20,649 bases of DNA from Microbacteriaceae bacterium (GTDB taxonomy: Bacteria; Actinomycetota; Actinomycetes; Actinomycetales; Microbacteriaceae). A program made the translations under genes and the position numbers. Where the stretch lies: the NCBI GenBank assembly GCA_947447385.1, contig CANFKN010000005.1, positions 1 through 20,649 of the forward strand, in the 5' to 3' direction. Of this stretch, positions 8,101-13,689 are shown in pieces; position 1 is the stretch's first letter; each line of letters opens with the position of its first letter. The notes below the pieces were generated by a model. The model had not been told where the DNA came from. It searched no databases and saw only the letters and a program-made list of their open reading frames with translations.

Positions 8101-9104
8101 ACATCGACTACACAGTTGATGGCAACCCAGTGCCAGCAATCGCACCAGGCTCATATGTGCTCGATGGCACCTTGACCTCATTCGAAACAGGCTCGCTTGA
8201 CGACTATGAAATCACAGTTGTTCCTGCGACCTACCAGATTGACGGCCCTCAGGTCATCACCTTCGACCCGCCACAGGGCCCTGTTAGCGGCGGCACCGAG
8301 TTCACCATTTATGGCTCAGGTTTCGGCTTCAACACCCCGACCGTGTTGTTCGATGGCTTCGAGGCAACCAACGTTGTGCTCGTTGACTCAGGCACAATCA
8401 CAGGCATCACACCCGAGCACGTTGAAGGCCCGGTTGACGTTCAGTTGATTACTGACGTTGACACCTTTGATCTAGGCACTGTGTTCACTTACATTCCGCC
8501 GGTGCCAGCACCGTCAATCTTGTTTGTGAACCCAAACATCAGCCCGGCAAAGGGTGGCGCGATCATCACGCTAAACGGCGCTAACTTCTGTGGCACCGAC
8601 CGCAAGGCTGCGCGCATCTATGTGCGAGGCAGACTAGTGGCTGGTGTAACAGTTTCTCGCGATTGCAAGACCGTGCGCTTTGCAGCACCTGCTAACCCTG
8701 TTGGTAACTACACGCTAGAAATCAAAACCAACGACGGCGCAACCCGCTATGCACCTGGTGTTGACTATGTTGCAAACCCTGAGGCTGCCAAGAAGCTCAA
8801 GACATTCGTGATCTTCGACGGTGACAAGTCAGTGCTAAAGCCAGATGCAATCAAGGAGCTAAAGCGCATCGCCAAGATTCTGAAGGGCAAGAAGAACCTA
8901 AAGATCTCGGTTGCTGGTTGGGTTCACCGCACAGCCACCTTCGAGCGCGACAAGCCGCTCTCGTTGGCCCGTGCACGCAACTCGGCTAACTTCTTGAAGA
9001 AGTTGGGTGTCAAAGCAACATTCACGCTCTCGGCTAAGGGCATCTATCGTGTTGGTGACTACACCGACCGTCGTGCCGAGATCACCGCAACCTACACCGA
9101 ATAA
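2154..9104 (+). CDS. Giant secreted repeat protein: 9 TIG + 14 MBG + 2 TIG + OmpA-like C-terminus
   Basis: Predicted secreted adhesin or stalk-like surface protein of 2316 aa. The GTG start at 2154 is set by AGGTGG at 2142-2147 and a classical signal peptide (KSRWSK, hydrophobic core, cleavage after AKA at about residue 33). Residues about 36-852 form nine IPT/TIG immunoglobulin-like domains (P..G...GG..V.I.G..F pattern). Residues 853-2030 form fourteen YGX-type MBG repeats of about 77-95 aa, each opening with a strand and a K.YGD.DP-like motif and closing with LTITKR-like linkers. Two more TIG domains span about 2031-2208. Residues about 2211-2316 are OmpA-like (FDGDKSVLKPDA, LSLARARNSANFLKKLGV, DRRAEITATY). 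There is no LPXTG sortase motif and no C-terminal membrane segment, so cell attachment presumably uses the OmpA-like domain. It appears monocistronic, with terminators on both sides. The fold assignments are strong; the adhesin role is inference. Confidence 0.9.
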   Translation: MLNIKSRWSKLLSGLVSVAVFGAVLSISAPAKADLLPPVIATVSPATGTITGGEEITVTGANLQYVTGGNLGVGGIDFTHWVTRANDGSWLKFRAPDAATIGLVDLSLYGQVNITEPKVYTYTATSITSVTPNVGATPGGTAISIKGVGFGPLEWGDGSLIVTVGGNRATNVVRVSPTEIKAVTPIGVLGQADIVVSFANDQYTHYSNNVLTGTKLYTYVAGSVAPIINSITPNKGTIDGGNTVTIKGQFLKDANNVNGVFTFDGLTATLVSLDPTGTTAVVTTPAHALGAVDVKAITSAGSATTIKGFTYSPPPTLTSIAATGGVTQGGTKVTITGTNFGTTGAPVVKIGGKLALCTKLVSSTTITAVTRDGAAGAADVAVTATTGAGTATLTGAYTYATPVSTPAIDSITPNSGPTTGNTAIEIHSSDVFPADVPNVMIGQLCALSATRVDDHTIRAVVPAGAVGAKNVSLTFNTSYSISTLGYTYVPAPAPEITSLTPSTGFITGGDSILLTGRGFGLTGTPTVTFGGVAATNVIRLSETTVYATNPAGTVGAKDVVLTPYQGTPITKAGGFTYKGPSVLKITPANGTVDGGTAVTIEGDGFGLTGTPTVTFGGKTATSIVRLSSTQITAVTPSGSAGASTVVITPAGGSAITNSSLFTYLPNRFTPLIYSSTPGTGPQAGGITVTVTGANFKSSAGTTTIVKIAGQNAANVVINGDGTVVTFTAPALNPGSYEILIKTDKGTAWRTLYQVLPPPTLLGCPAAVSQDRLNPDGGSVLTIYGDRFGTTITAPTVNIGGVSMPVSGWGYDSYNHIWWVTVTDAGGSFGYQDIQVIPADNSGSATLSNCVYRQADASITADDKEIIYGDPTPEFTKTVVGEKGSDKITTVTYTFTGINGITYGPSTTPPTASGAYTITPSNGVMSPGDINNYTFAYINGTYIIHGLGAYVTALDASKIYGDADPTFSTLVTGVAAGEVEKDVVLTFSGTAYDGSGYGPSTTPPIKAGVYTITPSNEHLVSGNDVNYSFGYITGTYTIEKRRVDITAVDQQKTYGDADPALPWEFKDPQNTNLVYGDTILAGKLGRVEGELVGVYAINIGTLSNDNDNYDVHYELGNLSINARHISITAENKTKVYGYNDPTLTYTTDGLQFEDKVGGFVRDAGQDVGTYAINNSNIVEGVMGVGTIHNKDGVDVTADYVLDSFTPGVFTITPRPVTVTPYEQSKVYGELDPTNFTTGGNGVAYHITSLVGLAYNTDAFSGSVSRAVGEDLGKYEIYQGNVTLGDNYTITWVTGKKFTINPRPIYLTADDQTKVYGDLDPSPFTYTVKTGDGYYDLLGSDSITGAASRAAGENVGNYNISVGSLDAGSNYVLYFFSGKLTITKRAITIRPDALEKQYGDNNPATYTYSVVDGSLQGDDSLTGKIGRVVGENVGDYEYNDGTFWFYDTNYDVTVDKTNHFTITKKDIDVTAVAKTKTYGDDDPALTFTYTPSTMPNGAPINLAGELARAAGEDVGEWDITQGTLDGGTNFNLKTFTGAKLTITKRSISVVADDQTAEYGATLPENGFTLQTGSTLGFSDTLVSATYTYSTEPPVNAGDYDITPSAATFGVGSASNYDISYVNGTLTITPIAIEITADDASKTYGDVDPAFTYTVTNGALLNEDTLAGSLSRETGENVGDYAITVGSVSGGTNYIVTVLGGKFTINKLHVKVTPDAADKFYGDNDPAFTFTTDITLPFEESLGGSLGRAEGENVGDYDFTIGDVDTSNSNYEVELIPAKFTINKLDIAVTVKDATKVYGDEDPALEFTYSPATLPNGTEIVLTGAPTRDAGEAVGDYSITQGDLDGGDNFNLTGFTGAKLTITKRAIHIVAGDQSAVYGQALPENSYSLVEGYTLAFDDALSGASYTYSTEPPVHVGSYDITPSDATFSTGSIDNYEVTYVDGTLTITKASLTINLDNASSNYGETAPAFKVATTDGLVEGDVLGNIDYTVDGNPVPAIAPGSYVLDGTLTSFETGSLDDYEITVVPATYQIDGPQVITFDPPQGPVSGGTEFTIYGSGFGFNTPTVLFDGFEATNVVLVDSGTITGITPEHVEGPVDVQLITDVDTFDLGTVFTYIPPVPAPSILFVNPNISPAKGGAIITLNGANFCGTDRKAARIYVRGRLVAGVTVSRDCKTVRFAAPANPVGNYTLEIKTNDGATRYAPGVDYVANPEAAKKLKTFVIFDGDKSVLKPDAIKELKRIAKILKGKKNLKISVAGWVHRTATFERDKPLSLARARNSANFLKKLGVKATFTLSAKGIYRVGDYTDRRAEITATYTE
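6543..7037 (+). repeat. Two-repeat MBG block, copy A of a segmental duplication
   Basis: MBG repeats 8 and 9 (residues 1464-1628) align without any gap to repeats 12 and 13. The sub-repeats are 80 and 85 aa in both blocks. By hand count 104 of 165 residues (63%) are identical, including the whole TGAKLTITKR linker and YTYSTEPPV. Confidence 0.85.
7500..7994 (+). repeat. Two-repeat MBG block, copy B of a segmental duplication
   Basis: MBG repeats 12 and 13 (residues 1783-1947), exactly 495 nt like copy A and offset from it by 957 nt. Repeats 10 and 11 lie between, which suggests the unit duplicated was about four repeats long. Confidence 0.85.
8784..9101 (+). other. OmpA-like C-terminal domain with an altered diaminopimelate-binding motif
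   Basis: Residues 2211-2316 of the giant protein. The LSxxRA arginine is present (R2273 in LSLARARNS). The usual GHTD motif reads GWVH (G2255-H2258), so the Asp that binds diaminopimelate in Gram-negative OmpA is replaced by His. The loop before the terminal RRAEI strand is shorter than in classical OmpA domains. Confidence 0.75.
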
Positions 9105-9122
9105 AACCGGTTTAGATCGCTG

Positions 9123-9166
9123 AAAAGCCGCCGCCTGGGCACATCGCTCAGACGGCGGCTTTTCTT
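9123..9166 (+). terminator. Rho-independent terminator after the giant gene
   Basis: AAAAGCCGCCG (9123-9133) pairs perfectly with CGGCGGCTTTT (9153-9163). The stem can be extended inward by CTGGGC/GCTCAG with one wobble pair. It lies 18 bp after the stop and ends in a T-rich tract. It is nearly symmetric, but the AT flanks fit a forward terminator. Confidence 0.92.
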
Positions 9167-9238
9167 ATGCCCTCAAACCCAAAATAGGCAATAGGCTTCA
9201 ATCAGACGCCAAATCGGTGCCTAGCAAAGGAACCTCTC

Positions 9239-9352
9239 ATGGCCGAAAAAACTCAGCAAAAGAACGTTAAAAAAGCTCCTGCCAAGAACCTCAAAGAAAA
9301 GCGTCAAGAGAAGCAAGCCAAGTCAGAAGCAAAGAACAAAAAAGGCGAATAG
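9239..9352 (+). CDS. Small lysine-rich basic protein (37 aa), function unknown
   Basis: ATG at 9239 with AAAGGA at 9226-9231, 7 nt upstream; stop TAG at 9350-9352. The 37-residue product begins MAEKTQQKNVKKAP and is rich in Lys, Glu, Gln and Ala, with no hydrophobic core, so it is probably disordered or a single charged helix. The ribosome site, codon choice and 27-bp gap to the next gene support a real gene at the head of a short operon. Nucleic-acid or ribosome association would fit the charge but is a guess. Confidence 0.65.
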   Translation: MAEKTQQKNVKKAPAKNLKEKRQEKQAKSEAKNKKGE

Positions 9353-9379
9353 CCTTTTGAACTAAGGGGAGGGTCGTCG

Positions 9380-9937
9380 ATGACTAATGACGAAAAACTA
9401 GGATTCTTCGCTAAGCGCAAAGCCACCAAATCGGCAGCCGAGCGGTTGCACGCTGAGTTTCGGGCAATCGCCAAAGCCAGCTTCGATAAGGCCATGGCTG
9501 AGGGCGTCACTGAAACTTCGCCCGGCTCAACCGTTGTGCACGCGCCAGAATCTCAAGTTTATGAAAGCTGGGCCTCGGCCTACCTGCGTCTGCCTAACAC
9601 CTACCGAATGTTCACTTCGAACCATCAGCTCGAAAGCTGCAAGCCGTGGGCGCTAATCGCCGAAGCCGAGTCGCGCCGACGCAAAGTTGACTTCACCATC
9701 GAGTTCGACGAAGTTGAAGAGACCTACAGCTTCACCACAATGATTCACAACCTGGTGAAGCACACCGTTCGCTACCAAATCGCTGACGGGCTCTTTATCG
9801 GCACATTCTTTATCGCACCCGAAGACGGCAGCACTGAGCACACAGAGCTTCGCTTTGGCGCTCTTGACGAGCATGGGCTAAAGATTCTTCACACCGCGGT
9901 CGATAACTGGCTTGCCAGTCTGGCTGGGGCCAAATAG
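9380..9937 (+). CDS. Uncharacterised 185-aa protein
   Basis: The start ATG at 9380 is fixed by a strong AGGGGAGGG at 9365-9373. No family is recognised. The N-terminus (residues 1-45) is charged and Lys/Arg/Ala-rich, likely helical (KRKATKSAAERLHAEF). The rest looks like a soluble alpha/beta domain with a run of alternating strands at about 105-150 (KVDFTIEFDEVEETYSFTT, YQIADGLFIGTFFIA) and a C-terminal helix (LKILHTAVDNWLASL). There is no signal peptide or membrane segment, so it is presumably cytosolic. It follows the 37-aa gene by 27 bp and is convergent with the polysaccharide cluster. Function unknown. Confidence 0.75.
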   Translation: MTNDEKLGFFAKRKATKSAAERLHAEFRAIAKASFDKAMAEGVTETSPGSTVVHAPESQVYESWASAYLRLPNTYRMFTSNHQLESCKPWALIAEAESRRRKVDFTIEFDEVEETYSFTTMIHNLVKHTVRYQIADGLFIGTFFIAPEDGSTEHTELRFGALDEHGLKILHTAVDNWLASLAGAK

Positions 9938-9966
9938 TTTTTGATATTTTGCCACGCTCGAGACTT

Positions 9967-9990
9967 GGACGAGATTACTTGTTCTCGTCC
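9967..9990. terminator. Hairpin between convergent genes, weak terminator candidate
   Basis: Perfect 7-bp inverted repeat GGACGAG (9967-9973) / CTCGTCC (9984-9990) with a 10-nt loop. It overlaps the last codons of the broken acetyltransferase and lies 30 bp beyond the 185-aa gene. There is no T tract on either side, so terminator function is uncertain. Confidence 0.3.
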
Positions 9991-10608
9991 ATGATGCTCT
10001 TTATCCATGAAGGCATTACTTCCGTAGAATCTCGTTCAAAAGATACCTGTGCTTTAGAACTTATAACCGTTGCGGGGCTAGTTATGTTCTTGCCTATGAC
10101 AGCATTCGCCCCGATAACACTTCTCGATGCAATTTTCGTGTCACCTTAGATCACGGCCCCCGGGCCAATGTACACGAAATCTCCTAGTTTTGGTGCCGCC
10201 TCTTTATAGATTCCTATGTTTGTCGCGGAGTGAATTCTGCAATAACGACCGACCTTTGCCTTATCACTCACCACGATAGAGCCAAAATGAGCAATAGAAA
10301 GACCCCGCCCAAATACATTCGGAGGGATTGAAATTCCAGTTACCACCTGCAATCGTGCAAGCCTAAATCTTGAGATTAAAAATAATACCTTGCCCAAGAT
10401 GCTCTTTCTTGTGCTCAAGTACTCGGTCTTACTTAAAATTCTTTGAAAAAAATAATTCCGGTTTCGTAAACCGGCCAAGTAGTGGCCACTTTTCAATCCC
10501 GTGAGCCTCCAAATCCGCAGCAAGAAAGGCTGCGTAATCAGCCTTAGTTTTTATTAGATCCGTCTGGATGATTTCGTCAGTGTGCGCACTATCTAGCTGG
10601 CGCTTCAT
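9975..10608 (-). pseudogene. Broken serine-acetyltransferase-like hexapeptide transferase (two lesions)
   Basis: An about 210-aa left-handed beta-helix O-acetyltransferase of the kind found in polysaccharide loci, disrupted twice. It starts at ATG 10608-10606, overlapping the epimerase stop as ATGA. The first frame reads MKRQLDSAHTDEIIQTDL and continues to PELFF. There a frameshift at the A7 run 10446-10452 (T7 in the sense strand) moves the homology to FFQRILSKTEYL in another frame. Removing one T joins the frames. The second part (SIPPNVFGRGLSIAHFGSIVV, then YIGPGAVI; conserved His in IAHFG) meets an in-frame TAA at 10146-10148. The frame then continues with GDTKIASRSVIGANAVIGKN to the stop at 9975-9977. 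Each piece alone is too short to form the trimer helix properly. It would have O-acetylated the polysaccharide or a precursor. Confidence 0.85.
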
Positions 10609-11549
10609 GAAAAATTTTCTCTGACCCATGCGAGTTGCTCTCTCAAACCTTCGATAAGGTTGGTCTTTGCCTCCCACCCAAGTTCCATTTCTATTTTTTT
10701 GGTGGAACCTCCAGTTCGAGTCGCATCTCCAGCTACCGCGCCAACGCGCTTTGTTTTCAAGGGAACGTCAGAAATCTCCGAAATTAGCTGAATTACCTCA
10801 TTGACTGTCACGCTTGTTCCCCCAGCAACATTGAACACCGATCCAGGATGCGTGTAATTAAAAGCCGCAAGCATGTTGGCTTCAACCACGTCGGCCACGA
10901 ATGTGTAATCTCTGAGCTGCTCGCCGTCTCCAAAGATTTCAATTTGCTCCCCCCTTACAGCTGACAACAAGAAACGTGTGAAGGCCATGTCCGGTCTTTG
11001 CCCAGGGCCGTAAACTGTGAAGTAGCGAAGGGACACAATCGGAATGTTGAAAGCGGTTGCGTACAGAGAACAAAGATGCTCTGCGGCGAGTTTAGTTACT
11101 CCGTATGGGCTGATAGGCATGGGTAAATCTGTTTCAAAAGTGGGGTAACTCGTGGCATTGCCATAGACTGATGAAGACGATGCATTTACAAATTTCTTAA
11201 GGCTAGGCATATTTTTCGCTTGCTCTAACAATCGTTGAGTTGCGCTGATGTTTTGGAGAGTGTAGTTACCGAAATCTGCGCCCCAAGACTTTCGCACTCC
11301 CGGTTGACCCGCCTCATGAAAAACTAACTCGATGTCAAAGTCTAAGCTCGAGAAATCCATTTCATTCAAATCTTCGTTCACGAGAGTGAAATTTTGGTTT
11401 CGCAAAGACTGAACGTTTGATTTTTTCAACTCGGCACTGTAATAATCTGAAAAGCAATCCACCCCTAAAACATGGTGACCGTCAGCCAATAAACGTTGAC
11501 AAATTTTACTCCCAATAAATCCGGCAGCACCCGTGACTAAAGCTCTCAT
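10605..11549 (-). CDS. NAD-dependent epimerase/dehydratase, UDP-sugar 4-epimerase type
   Basis: Cytosolic short-chain (extended SDR) nucleotide-sugar epimerase, 314 aa. The Rossmann motif TGAAGFIG is at residues 6-13. SSSSVYG (124-130) and Y149-x3-K153 (YGVTK) supply the catalytic Ser/Tyr/Lys. RYFTVYGPGQRPDMAF (175-190) is the substrate-binding stretch typical of the GalE/UDP-glucuronate 4-epimerase group. GQPGVRKSWG (81-90) resembles UDP-glucuronate 4-epimerases more than plain GalE. It probably supplies a galacto-configured sugar nucleotide for the polysaccharide. Its ATG overlaps the stop of the upstream glycosyltransferase (ATGA), and its own stop overlaps the start of the broken acetyltransferase. 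The substrate (UDP-Glc or UDP-GlcA) is not certain. Confidence 0.88.
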   Translation of the reverse strand: MRALVTGAAGFIGSKICQRLLADGHHVLGVDCFSDYYSAELKKSNVQSLRNQNFTLVNEDLNEMDFSSLDFDIELVFHEAGQPGVRKSWGADFGNYTLQNISATQRLLEQAKNMPSLKKFVNASSSSVYGNATSYPTFETDLPMPISPYGVTKLAAEHLCSLYATAFNIPIVSLRYFTVYGPGQRPDMAFTRFLLSAVRGEQIEIFGDGEQLRDYTFVADVVEANMLAAFNYTHPGSVFNVAGGTSVTVNEVIQLISEISDVPLKTKRVGAVAGDATRTGGSTKKIEMELGWEAKTNLIEGLREQLAWVRENFS

Positions 11550-12733
11550 TTATTGACTTTCCCCTTCAAAGGTGTGGTGTGTATAAAAATTTTCTTTACA
11601 AGCTGAGGAGCGCTAAGCGATTTTACAGATTCAGATGCGATAGAACGATTCAATGATCGTGAAAGAAATAATTTTTCTGCAATTTCGCTTGGGTTCCTCG
11701 AAGTGACGAATCCATTCAAGCCACTTTGGATCAGCGAGCCTGTATCTGACCCTGTCGTAACGACCGAAGGCAAGCCCGAAGCTAACGCCTCAACTAGAAC
11801 TCTTGGGAATCCCTCATAACCAGGGTGGGATGTCATTAAAAATAGTCCACTTTCCGACATCATTTTGGCCACATCTAAGGGTCGCATCCGGCCATGCAGA
11901 GTGACCCTCCGCGCGACATCTGGCGCGAAGCCTGAGATTTTTGCAAGCAGATCCCCGCTCAAAGTACCAGACCCCAAGATCGATAGGCTCCAAGGGAAAA
12001 ATGGATCCATTTCTACTAGCCGACTGAAGGCTTCAAGGGCCAGTCCAGGGTCTTTTGGTATTTCTAGCCGGCCTACCCAAAGCACTCGGTGTTCAGCGTG
12101 AGTGTGATCAACATTGGTAATCAGTTCTGGGTCCCACCAAGTCGGCGAAAAAATTGTAAAAGGATTCCATTTCGCCACACTCGTCGCATAGTCTTGGTTG
12201 AAAACAACTACCGATCTGGCCCTTTTGACTACTATCCTTTCTATGGCTTTATGAAGCCGCCCAAAAAACCGCCAAATTGAGTCAGAGTTGTTCCCAGTGA
12301 GACCACCGTCTTGGGTGTGGATAAAATAGCTAAACTTCAGCTTTGGAACAACTCCTACAGCAAAGGCAAGGTCCATACGATGAAACTGCCAAAAGTCTGA
12401 TTTTTTCAGTTTATAGAAGTGTGTAATTAGTCCCCAGAAAAGCTTTACAGAATGGGGAATAAAGCGTTTTTGATTTGCCGGATCGAGCCTCGCTACTGGT
12501 AAAAACCAAATTTGGCGTCCATGAAAATTGACGTGTTGCCAGACTCCTATTATCGAGATAGCTGATTCAGTCTTTGTCGAGACACCTACCACTGCAATGT
12601 TCTCCTCTTGGGGAGCATACTTCAGCAGACCACGTATACATGTGTCAATTCCGCCAGGGACAGGCGTATGAATATCAAATTGATGAACTATCACTCGACT
12701 AAATCGAGATGGCGGTAATTTGACCGAATTCAT
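11546..12733 (-). CDS. Glycosyltransferase family 4 (GT-B fold), polysaccharide cluster
   Basis: Retaining GT-B glycosyltransferase, 395 aa, presumably adding one sugar to the lipid-linked repeat unit at the inner membrane face. The N-terminal acceptor domain has the glycine loop PVPGGIDT (25-31). The donor domain begins with RVLWVGRLEIPKDPG (216-230) and contains LSILGSGTLSGDL. The GT4 EX7E motif is EGFPRVLVEALASG, with E307 and E315. The gene overlaps the upstream GT26 stop by ATGA and its own stop overlaps the epimerase start, so the chain is translationally coupled. The sugar specificity cannot be read from sequence. Confidence 0.87.
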   Translation of the reverse strand: MNSVKLPPSRFSRVIVHQFDIHTPVPGGIDTCIRGLLKYAPQEENIAVVGVSTKTESAISIIGVWQHVNFHGRQIWFLPVARLDPANQKRFIPHSVKLFWGLITHFYKLKKSDFWQFHRMDLAFAVGVVPKLKFSYFIHTQDGGLTGNNSDSIWRFFGRLHKAIERIVVKRARSVVVFNQDYATSVAKWNPFTIFSPTWWDPELITNVDHTHAEHRVLWVGRLEIPKDPGLALEAFSRLVEMDPFFPWSLSILGSGTLSGDLLAKISGFAPDVARRVTLHGRMRPLDVAKMMSESGLFLMTSHPGYEGFPRVLVEALASGLPSVVTTGSDTGSLIQSGLNGFVTSRNPSEIAEKLFLSRSLNRSIASESVKSLSAPQLVKKIFIHTTPLKGKVNK

Positions 12734-13527
12734 GATTCTTTTTTTCCTTGCCCAGGACTATTAGCGTTCTTTGCAAATAAAGCAAAGACTACATATGGTG
12801 TGAACTTTAAGGCGCCGGCAGCATAACGCTTGAAAAGTCTTCGAGGTTCCTGCGCGACTCGAAATAACCATTCCATTCCTAGGTTTCGCATGATTTTCGG
12901 CGCTCTTGCGAATCTCCCAGCAAAGAAATCGACGGAAGCTCCAGCGCCAATCATTACACCGCTAACTTTTTCTTCCTGGAGCCTAAGAAACAAATTTTCT
13001 TGTTTTGGTGAGCCGAGGCAAAGAGCAACAACCTTAGAATTTTTACTCGATATTTTAACTGCCAATGACTTTACATAATCGGTGTTTTCTAGGTCTTCAG
13101 CTGTTGGGGAATCCACTAAATAAATATCAAGATGTGGGAATTGTGCCATGAGATTATCGCGAGCCTTGGATAAAGCAGTCTCAGAACCACCGACGAATGC
13201 GATGGAAACGCCGGTACCCTCACATTTCGAAAAAACACTTAGTAGTAAATCAACTCCGGTTACTCGAGTGGTTTTTTTATCTGCGATTCGCCTCGCAAGC
13301 CAAACCAGAGGCATCCCATCTAGCACTCGCAAGCTCGCTCTTTCGTACACTTTCCTGAATTCATGGCTCTTTTGCCATCTAAGGAAGTGGTCTACATTGG
13401 GGGTAACGACTAGGTGGGACGAGTTTGAGGTTGAAAGTCCTAAAACTACGTTGGCCGCTTGGTCTAGAGACACCGAGTCAAAAGCCATACCAAAGAGACT
13501 GTTGACAGTTCGCAGTTTGGTATTCAT
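12730..13527 (-). CDS. WecG/TagA/CpsF family glycosyltransferase (GT26)
   Basis: Inverting membrane-associated glycosyltransferase, 265 aa, which in this family adds the second sugar (for example ManNAc or ManNAcA) to a prenyl-diphosphate-linked GlcNAc. All family motifs are visible: TPNVDHF (42-48), LDGMPLVW (69-76, with D70 matching the catalytic Asp), RVTGVDL (88-94), LGSPKQEN (171-178), GAGASVDFFAGRFARAP (194-210) and GMEWLFRVAQEPRRLFKRY (217-235). The basic/hydrophobic C-terminus (ALKFTPYVVFALF) fits the membrane-targeting appendage known in TagA. The ATG at 13527 has no good ribosome site and no earlier in-frame start. A 162-bp gap separates it from the gene upstream, so it may have its own promoter. 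The stop overlaps the next start (ATGA). Confidence 0.92.
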   Translation of the reverse strand: MNTKLRTVNSLFGMAFDSVSLDQAANVVLGLSTSNSSHLVVTPNVDHFLRWQKSHEFRKVYERASLRVLDGMPLVWLARRIADKKTTRVTGVDLLLSVFSKCEGTGVSIAFVGGSETALSKARDNLMAQFPHLDIYLVDSPTAEDLENTDYVKSLAVKISSKNSKVVALCLGSPKQENLFLRLQEEKVSGVMIGAGASVDFFAGRFARAPKIMRNLGMEWLFRVAQEPRRLFKRYAAGALKFTPYVVFALFAKNANSPGQGKKES

Positions 13528-13689
13528 GACAAATTGACTCGGGGCATAACAATCACTGTTCTCCGGTTGTCGTTCGCTTGAAATCGTGAAACCAAATGTA
13601 GCTATCTAAGGAAATCTCCAAGCATTCAAAGCCTGAAGGAATTAGCGCGGCTTCAGTCTGTCGCCTCTTCAACTCTAGCTCACGTCAGC
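13528..13689 (-). other. 162-bp gap inside the polysaccharide cluster
   Basis: The only sizeable gap among the minus-strand polysaccharide genes. It contains no ORF of note and no convincing -35/-10 pair or hairpin. It may hold a second promoter for the GT26-GT4-epimerase block. Confidence 0.3.

Larger units (their letters stand above)
4710..8243 (+). repeat. Fourteen tandem MBG (YGX-type) protein repeats
   Basis: Coding repeat array inside the giant gene. The YG motif recurs as IYGDPTP, IYGDADP, TYGDADP, VYGYNDP, VYGELDP, VYGDLDP, QYGDNNP, TYGDDDP, EYGATLP, TYGDVDP, FYGDNDP, VYGDEDP, VYGQALP and NYGETAP. Repeats 1, 2, 9 and 13 belong to a subtype with a TPP or EPP turn followed by YxITPS. 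Most others carry a G(E)xVGxY motif. The DNA repeats are diverged, so this is an old array rather than a recent expansion. Confidence 0.9.

Noticed and set aside
4710..8243. Regularly spaced repeats considered as a CRISPR or satellite array
   Set aside because: Spacing is 230-285 bp, the DNA is diverged, and the frame is open throughout: these are protein-domain repeats.
9949..10149. Plus-strand 66-aa ORF beginning MPRSRLGRDY
   Set aside because: It lies antisense to the 3' part of the broken acetyltransferase, whose minus-strand frame reads as genuine hexapeptide repeats; it has no ribosome site.
10429..10677. 82-aa minus-strand ORF taken as a separate gene starting MGGKDQ
   Set aside because: Its first 23 codons overlap the epimerase; the true start is the ATGA-coupled ATG at 10608, and the frame is the 5' part of the broken acetyltransferase.
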